Assembly: GCA_054661495.1 (NCBI GenBank) | Contig: BAAFSQ010000005.1 | Coordinates: 35,267-99,266 of the forward strand | DNA: 64,000 bases | From: Zygophlyctis sp. KS116 | Taxonomy: Eukaryota; Chytridiomycota | Direction: 5' to 3' | Part shown: positions 58,810 through 64,000 of the stretch, in pieces | Position numbering within the stretch: the first letter of the stretch is position 1 | Layout: the number at the start of each line of letters is the position of its first letter | Translations under genes and position numbers: made by a program | Notes under the pieces: generated by a model | What the model was told of the DNA's origin: nothing | Databases searched by the model: none | Seen by the model: only the letters and a program-made list of their open reading frames with translations

Positions 58810-59157
58810 TATTATTGAATTTTATTGATTTCTGATTTAAATAAAAACAAAATTTGTTTATCTGATCCTTTTAAATTTATTTAATATATTTAGGATCACT
58901 GGACAAATTACCTCCTTCAGGTACCACCAGGAATACTTTGGAATTGCGCACGGGACGATGACTCGCGTTCAAGGATTTTCGTAAAAATGTGTACCCACTA
59001 CTCTATCGGCTTGCTTATGCTTATGCTGATCAGTCTGATGAGGATTTCATTGACTGCCATATATGTCTGGCCTGCATTTTCTGATTAGTAAAAAAATCAA
59101 GAAAGTAGGATGTCCGAATGTAAGTTGACATAACAGGTAGGGTCCCTACTTTGGCCA
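58810..59157. other. Spacer between the tandem BI-1 genes
   Basis: 348 bp. After an AT-rich 3' flank it contains a 201-nt plus-strand open stretch without ATG (about 58894-59093, from a splice-acceptor-like TTTAG to TAG) that ends in a hydrophobic run (LLMLMLISLMRISL). At 59137-59149 lies an odd palindrome, GTAGGGTCCCTAC. The element CAGGTAGGG also precedes copy A (near 57831). No gene supported. Confidence 0.5.
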
Positions 59158-59460
59158 AAGTAAAATTTATCATTCAAAAATGATTTATAGCCACTGGATC
59201 TTCAGTTTCTTGATTCTACTTAATGCATTCAATGCATTCCCTTCAAAAATTGTCAATGATCATGTTCAAAATCCTGTCGAATCCAAAAGTTTTGAAGAAT
59301 TTCTTTCTGTTTTAACGGATCAGCTGGATGATTTTGTGAATGAAACTGACACATTGGTTGAAATCTATAATAATCTTACCAACCAATCATCAAACTATTT
59401 GGCCAGTCATCATTCATCATCTGATTCTCTTTCTGAAAAAGTCACATCTCTTGATAAAAA
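59158..59460 (+). repeat. 303-bp duplicated segment, copy 2 (5' end of BI-1 gene B)
   Basis: Identical to 57846-58148 at an offset of exactly 1312 bp. It covers the 22-bp leader, the signal peptide and the luminal extension. Confidence 0.97.
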
Positions 59461-60118
59461 AGGATTTAATTCAATTGATCCTAGAATCCGTAATCATCTT
59501 CTTCGAGTCTATCGTCATCTGACTCTAATGTCAGCAACTGCATTAGCAGGCGCAATCACTTTTTACCTTTCAGCTGGAGTGATTCTAACAATTCCTATTG
59601 CAATGGTATTATCTCTTATAAGTCTTTTTGGCTACCTCTTTTCTACTCACAAGATGTTTTTTAGTCTGTCAATGTCATTCTTTGATGGAATCTTTCTAGG
59701 TGCTTTTGTTGCTGCATCTTCACTTATTAGCACTGCTGCTGCTCCTATTGCCTTGGCAGGAACAGTTTTAATATTTCTAGTCTTTACAATGGCTGCAGTT
59801 TTTGCACCATCTGAAGCTTTTCTAAAATATGGTGGAACTCTCTTTTCAATCTTGATTGGGGCTATTTTAGCCTCTATTGTAAATCTATTTTTTGCTTCTG
59901 CTAGAATAGCTGCAGTATTATCTCCATTATTTCTGGTAATTTTCTCAATTTTTGTTGGATTTGATACTCAAAAAATGATTCAAAGAGCTAAATTAGGGTA
60001 TACAGATTATATTAATGATGCTGTTCAACTCTACTATGATCTTTCCAACATATTTGTAGAGTTATTAAAGATTCTAATAGAAAACGAAGCGAGTAGAGAT
60101 AAGACCGATAGTACATAA
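59180..60118 (+). CDS. Bax inhibitor-1 family protein, copy B (canonical)
   Basis: An intronless frame of 312 residues. The first 93 residues equal copy A. The membrane domain begins RNHLLRVYRHLTLMSATAL and has well-formed helices and the family hallmark FVGFDTQKMIQRAKLGYTDY followed by an acidic-residue-bearing last helix (AVQLYYDLSNIFVELLKILI). This copy is much nearer to the BI-1 consensus than copy A. Expected location is the ER membrane, with the signal peptide cleaved or acting as an extra anchor. The hydrophilic C-tail is short and charged. Confidence 0.88.
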   Translation: MIYSHWIFSFLILLNAFNAFPSKIVNDHVQNPVESKSFEEFLSVLTDQLDDFVNETDTLVEIYNNLTNQSSNYLASHHSSSDSLSEKVTSLDKKGFNSIDPRIRNHLLRVYRHLTLMSATALAGAITFYLSAGVILTIPIAMVLSLISLFGYLFSTHKMFFSLSMSFFDGIFLGAFVAASSLISTAAAPIALAGTVLIFLVFTMAAVFAPSEAFLKYGGTLFSILIGAILASIVNLFFASARIAAVLSPLFLVIFSIFVGFDTQKMIQRAKLGYTDYINDAVQLYYDLSNIFVELLKILIENEASRDKTDST

Positions 60119-60198
60119 CAACCAGTAAGAACCACGAAAATTTTCAAATAAAAAATTTTCTGCAAAATTTTCTAGTTTTTTAAAAAAATTGAATCTTG

Positions 60199-60577
60199 AT
60201 GAGACTCAATTTCCTCTTAAAACAAGTCAAAAAGGTACAAATACTCTCTACTAACACGCTAGACAACTGGAATTTATGGGTATGCACCTCATCCCCACCC
60301 AAGGGAAACTCTATCATCCTTATACTCTAGAATTTTGGTGAATATTGGAAAACTTCCATCAGAGTCTGTCTACAAGTCCTCTACAGAGACTCTAATCAAG
60401 AGTAGACTAAAGACATTGGAAGAGTCTAGTTCTATTTCTCAATTTGAAGAGAAAATAGGCGCAGGAATTGTTGAAGAGTTGATTGAAGATGCACAAGGAG
60501 AGTTGGTGTTGGTGGAGAAAATGGCTCAGTACAAGCCTTGGGAGTCTTTGGAAGAAACTCACGATTGGTCAAAATAA
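60199..60577 (+). CDS. NDUFA5: Complex I subunit NDUFA5 (B13)
   Basis: Two exons (intron 60235-60262) encode 116 residues, the usual length. The first exon gives only MRLNFLLKQVKK; exon two starts TTGIYGYAPHPHPRETL and continues ESVYKSSTETLIKSRLKTL, KIGAGIVEELIEDAQGELVL and YKPWESLEE, all family landmarks. It is an accessory subunit of the matrix arm of NADH dehydrogenase. The 28-nt intron carries a textbook branch point TACTAAC. Its presence shows this organism keeps complex I. The next gene starts 17 bp downstream. Confidence 0.93.
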
Positions 60578-60594
60578 ACTTCCGATTTTCAAAG

Positions 60595-61528
60595 ATGGAA
60601 TCAATTATAGATAGGTAAAGACACAAGATTAATTCAAGATTTCATTTATTGACTTTTGAGTTGAGTTTAAATCATTGTAAATCTCTAAACGTAGATCTGG
60701 ATCAGGAATTGGGATTTATAACTTCTGTAATTAGATGTTGGGTCTCTACAGGGAAGGATTATGCACAGGATCAAGTACAAGAAAGCTTAAAAAGAATAGT
60801 AAATTGGTTAGAGCAGGTTCCAGACTCTCATAGGACTCAAATCTCAAAAGCATTTTATTGTTTAGTAAAAGTAGTAAATTCTATACTAATTTGTATAAAA
60901 GATGGATCTCAAGAAATTATTTTATCAGCTTTAGGAGGACTTTTTACTAATCAAATGCATTTTGTACTAGACATTACCAGGTCATTTTGTGACAAGAGCC
61001 AAATTATGGATAGTCAAGCCACGCTTTTGCCGGAAAAAAGTAGACAAGATCTTCCAGATTCATACAAGGTTCTCAATGATAAAATGTCTAGGGTAGTCGC
61101 AAGGTTAGTTTTCAGGTTAAATTTTTAGGTCTGTTGGAAGTAAGATTGATATAAATTCGGACATTCTGGATCATGTTAAATTCAAATTGTTTTTAGAGCC
61201 TAATCTAACAATATCATCTTCTGTACCTCAGAAAAAGTTTAAGAGTGCATGTCTACTATTACGAGAAAAAACTATAAAAATTTCAACGGTCTCGAAATCT
61301 TTTTTTAGTTTATTTAGTAAAAAGGTATGATTATTAAATTTAAAACTCAAGGAACCTAAACGGATAGATTATGTTTTTTTGATTAATCAGTCTAGTATTT
61401 CACATTATACAGCCCCAAATACTCTACAGTTGTCTCTAGTGAATGGATCAACTCTATTTTTACAATTTTCTAGTAAAGAAATTATGGAACTCTGGAGAGT
61501 CAAGTTCCTGAAAGCAGCTGCATCTTAG
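60595..61528 (+). CDS. Unassigned protein with C-terminal PH-like domain
   Basis: Four exons (introns 60615-60638, 61104-61128, 61325-61351) give 285 residues. The ATG exon is only 20 nt (MESIID plus two bases) and is needed because the downstream frame has no ATG before a stop. The first 150 residues are helical (ELGFITSVIRCWVSTGKDY, FYCLVKVVNSILICIKDG). The last 110 look like a pleckstrin-homology fold: REKTIKISTVSKSFFSLFSK, IDYVFLINQSSISHYTA, LQLSLVNGSTLFLQFSSKEI, ending in the typical Trp helix MELWRVKFLKAAAS. Such tails occur in small-GTPase exchange factors, but no Sec7 or DH domain is visible. Confidence 0.7.
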
Positions 61529-62028
61529 TTTATAATAAAAATAATATTATTCAAATATTCAAGTTTATAATTTATTTCATAAATTCATCCATTTATAAAT
61601 CAAACAGTTTTTTACTATCAGTGACTTCTGCTCCTTTTTGCATCGTAAAATTTTAAGCGCTCAAAACACAAGCATAGTGAACAGTCGTTTTAGAACTTTT
61701 AGAGGATGATTGATTCATATGCCTTTTCGTTAACTTTTGTATAAATCGATCCGCCATAACCAAGCTATTTGTTCATGTTTTGGTATACGTTCCGATGGAG
61801 CGAAAATGCGGTCTAATATCTTGCTTTTTTTACTTTCCGAACTGTGCTACTTCTGCCAAAGGATATTTTCCCGCTGAACAGCAGCGTGCTTCTATAGTTA
61901 TTAAGACTATCAAAGGGGCAAGTTTTCAATCATTTATCTAGTCGGAGATAACTACACGACTAATATTAAGGTAGACTAAGGATGGTCAATCACCATAATC
62001 GTAATCATTAATCATGATTAAAAAATGA
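61529..62028. other. Non-coding stretch beside the transposon relic
   Basis: 500 bp with no open frame of note on either strand. The right end (about 61990-62036) is AT-rich and near-palindromic (AATCATTAATCATGATT). It may contain decayed transposon sequence; no terminal inverted repeats were recognised. Confidence 0.5.
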
Positions 62029-62368
62029 TTATGATAGGAAACCATTGACAGGATTTATCATGGTATTTGCAAAGACAAAAATATTTGCTCTGACATAATA
62101 ACGATATGAATATGTATTTTCTTTGTTTTCATCCACCATAATAGTATCAGGATATCTTTCCGATATCATTTTGTATATCATCTTTAGGTCGGTCAGACTC
62201 CTGCATAGAGGTAAAGTTTCTCTGTCTCGATGAAAGGGCATGGTTTATATTTAAATACTTACATTGATCACCATAAGTATTCTCATTCATTCTTAAGACC
62301 ACTTTATGAACTTGTTCAGATTTGTAACCCAATGCAGATTGATCATGTATCTGTTGTAAAATTCCAGT

Positions 62369-62782
62369 TCAACCTTTCCGTGCATGAGACTCCTCAATTG
62401 AATGCAAAAGTTGATGCTTTCCCTTTGTATCATAAATTTCATACTCTTGTTCTGCTTCATAATACTTTACATTCAACCTCGCATCACAAACACCCTCCTT
62501 GTAACATTTGGTGATGTTATTCGTCTTCTTTTTGTATTCGCGTCTCTTTTTATTTGACCATCGGCATATATATTGCTGATAAGTACCATATTTTGGGACT
62601 TGTCGATCTGAACAGCCTCTTTCCTGGACCCAAATGTGGTTTGCAAATAGGTAATGCTCTTCAAAAGTATTCTTTGTAAACCTTACATGTCTTTCATCAC
62701 CGAGACTAAAGACTAATGGCAAAAAGTCTTTGAATTCCTTTACTTGAATTAACTCTGCATTTGGCGGCGGATGCTTCATCAC
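62369..62782 (-). pseudogene. FAR1/MULE-type DNA-binding block
   Basis: About 137 codons starting just inside the stop of the preceding block but in another frame. Basic and Cys/His-bearing (SDRQVPKYGTYQQYICRW, KKRREYKKK). It ends at an in-frame TGA at 62369-62371, yet the same frame reads on downstream for some 40 codons (SALGYKSEQVHKVVLRM), and a possible GTAAGT donor follows. This pattern indicates a broken gene. Confidence 0.6.
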
Positions 62783-63132
62783 TAAGTTGCGTCCTTTAGG
62801 GAATAGCCACAGTCTTCCCTTAGTTTCTGTTTAACTTGTTTTACAGTAATAACATTGTGGATTGTTCTTCTTCTACTTGAAGCGGCTCCTTCTCCTTCTG
62901 CGATTGCTTCTAGATCACGAAGTAAGGTTGGATGTTGCTCCAGGATTAAAGGGCGACCTGGCGTATCCCGAATGACAAACTCTCTCTTCTCCACAACATT
63001 TTTGACTACTTTCTGTCGATATTTCTCCTGCCATAGAGCCTTCCCTTGTAAGCGCTTCAGTTTCTTTCTGTTACCCTCTTCTTCCTCGTCCAAAGCGTCT
63101 CTCTTTTTTATCATTCTACATTTTTCTTCCAT
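62782..63132 (-). pseudogene. Transposon-encoded block with RPLILEQHP motif
   Basis: 116 codons from the ATG at 63132, rich in Lys/Arg/Glu in the first half and ending GYSLKDAT. The wording after GRPLILEQHPTLL resembles repetitive-element proteins found in many invertebrates and glomeromycete fungi. The ATG lies one base after the stop of the next block upstream. Confidence 0.55.
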
Positions 63133-63133
63133 A

Positions 63134-63672
63134 CTAACTAATCAATGGTTCCTTGATGCAGCGTAACAAATCACTTTTTTCGCTGAGAATGCTAAGGTTG
63201 CGTTCCTCTAGCTCTCTCTGTCTCACAGCGTTTGCCTTGATTGTAACGGAGGTGGCGCCTTCCTCTGCAGTATCATTCTCCTTTTGGGAACTACTAGGTG
63301 TAGATGTACTAGGTGTAGATGAACTGGCAGTGAATTCTTCGAAAAAGGAGTCCGTATTTGGTTGAGCTAGACGAAGCGTTTGCGTCGGTTTGGGAGCCAC
63401 CCTTTTCATCTTCTCAATGCATTGATTCTGAGCTTTAATAAAGAAAAATAAAGTACAAGTTGTTCCTCTAAATACTTTTTGATACTTTTCCACCTCATAT
63501 TCCCTTGCCGTACAATTTCGTCCTTTGTCGCACCATATTTAACCCTTTTATTATGAAATACATAGTAGGCATTCATAAAAGTTTGGTAAGAATTAAACTC
63601 AACTGAATATATAGCATTTTCTTTCAATTTGCTGTAGTTTGGCTGGCAGAGGAACGTTTGTTGTTTTTTCAT
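63134..63672 (-). pseudogene. HMG-like first block of the transposon region
   Basis: Two exons (possible intron 63428-63456) give 169 residues: a HMG-box-like helix set (YQTFMNAYYVFHNKRV, NMRWKSIKKYLEE) and then a Ser/Thr-rich linker and a Glu/Lys helix. The intron fits the local 29-nt style, so this block may still be expressed. It is listed as pseudogene only because it belongs to the broken element; it could instead be a small intact gene. Confidence 0.45.
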
Positions 63673-64000
63673 TTTCGGAGAAAACTTGGGAACGCGTCTC
63701 AACTAAAAAGGGAGAAAAAGAGTTACGTGGACAAAATCTACTCAAAATCATATACCCCCCTACCATACACCGTCCACGTATTTCTGTGCCTTCCCTAACG
63801 CGTGTGCGCGCCTAGGCAGAAATGTCAGAAAACGCGCGAAAATCGTACACCCTTAAATTACACTACCTTTTCACCAAGCATAAATATACTCAATTTCTCT
63901 TAGTGAGTAGTATCAAACTTTTCTACTGAGCACCATAAAAGTCAAGTTAATCAGCAACGCGACTATTTTATATTGAGCAACGCATTATTTTATTGTTCAG
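63673..64000. other. Right-edge non-coding region
   Basis: About 328 bp upstream of the transposon-related block. It is locally GC-richer, with CpG-containing runs (ACGCGTGTGCGCGCC near 63799) and two copies of a GAGCA(C/A) motif near the end. No gene seen; the window stops here. Confidence 0.5.

Larger units (their letters stand above)
62029..63672 (-). mobile_element. Degraded DNA-transposon region, Mutator (MULE)/FAR1-type
   Basis: Three or four open blocks follow each other on the minus strand with stops and frame changes between them. The central block carries a FAR1/FLYWCH-like zinc-binding pattern (YICRWSNKK, CYKEGVCDARLNVKYY, then two late His) typical of Mutator-like transposases, and an upstream block resembles transposon-encoded proteins (RPLILEQHPTLL, SSRRRTI, YSLKDAT). 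No intact DDE catalytic domain is visible, so the copy cannot be autonomous. Base composition and codon style differ from neighbours. Ends of the element are not defined. Confidence 0.65.

Overview
This window is eukaryotic nuclear DNA, AT-rich and extremely gene-dense, and almost certainly from an early-diverging, zoospore-forming fungus. A velvet-domain regulator and translation elongation factor 3 point to Fungi. A MYCBPAP-like protein, a TTLL12-like protein and a PDE9-type cyclic-nucleotide phosphodiesterase fit a lineage that still builds a flagellum. The NDUFA5 gene implies mitochondrial complex I, which argues against Microsporidia. I cannot name the genus. Chytrid, blastocladialean, sanchytrid, aphelid or Rozella-like lineages all remain open.

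The most pervasive feature is intron size. I inferred about 108 spliceosomal introns from reading frame plus GT/AG plus protein-family continuity. Nearly all are 23-34 nt; one is 45 nt, and only two are long (196 and 311 nt). Genes therefore look broken in six-frame translation but join cleanly. One exon is only 8 nt (21182-21189).

Layout: 2-9228 holds a MYCBPAP-like ciliary protein, a secreted Kex2-site-rich protein, a LisH/WD40 protein, RNA polymerase III subunit RPC8 and a coiled-coil protein. 9347-15952 is one very large TAG1/DUF3712-like membrane protein. 16043-21627 holds a C2-lipase, RPA3, a PKA-like kinase and a CNDP-type dipeptidase. 21655-31947 holds SNRNP27, a head-to-head HSP60/HSP10 pair with a perfect heat-shock element, methylcrotonoyl-CoA carboxylase alpha, a bHLH protein, a WD40 protein and EF3. 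32066-47458 holds a DDT/WHIM chromatin protein with a PIP box, a two-domain glycosyltransferase fusion, D-2-hydroxyglutarate dehydrogenase, a WDR44-like protein, an S9A peptidase, a PDE9-like enzyme and a TONSL-like protein. 47463-61528 holds a DHX29/57-type helicase, CSN3, TMEM184, nicotinamide riboside kinase, velvet, TTLL12, two tandem Bax-inhibitor-1 paralogues, NDUFA5 and a PH-like protein. From about 62029 to 63672 lies a degraded transposon.

Gene spacing is close to zero. Stop codons abut (42998/42999), convergent coding ends overlap by 15-55 bp, and divergent start codons can be 27-56 bp apart. There is no sign of operons, CRISPR arrays or tRNA genes. Functionally the genes are mostly independent housekeeping genes. 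The clear co-regulated unit is HSP60/HSP10, and the clear recent rearrangement is the 303-bp identical 5' segment shared by the two Bax-inhibitor genes.
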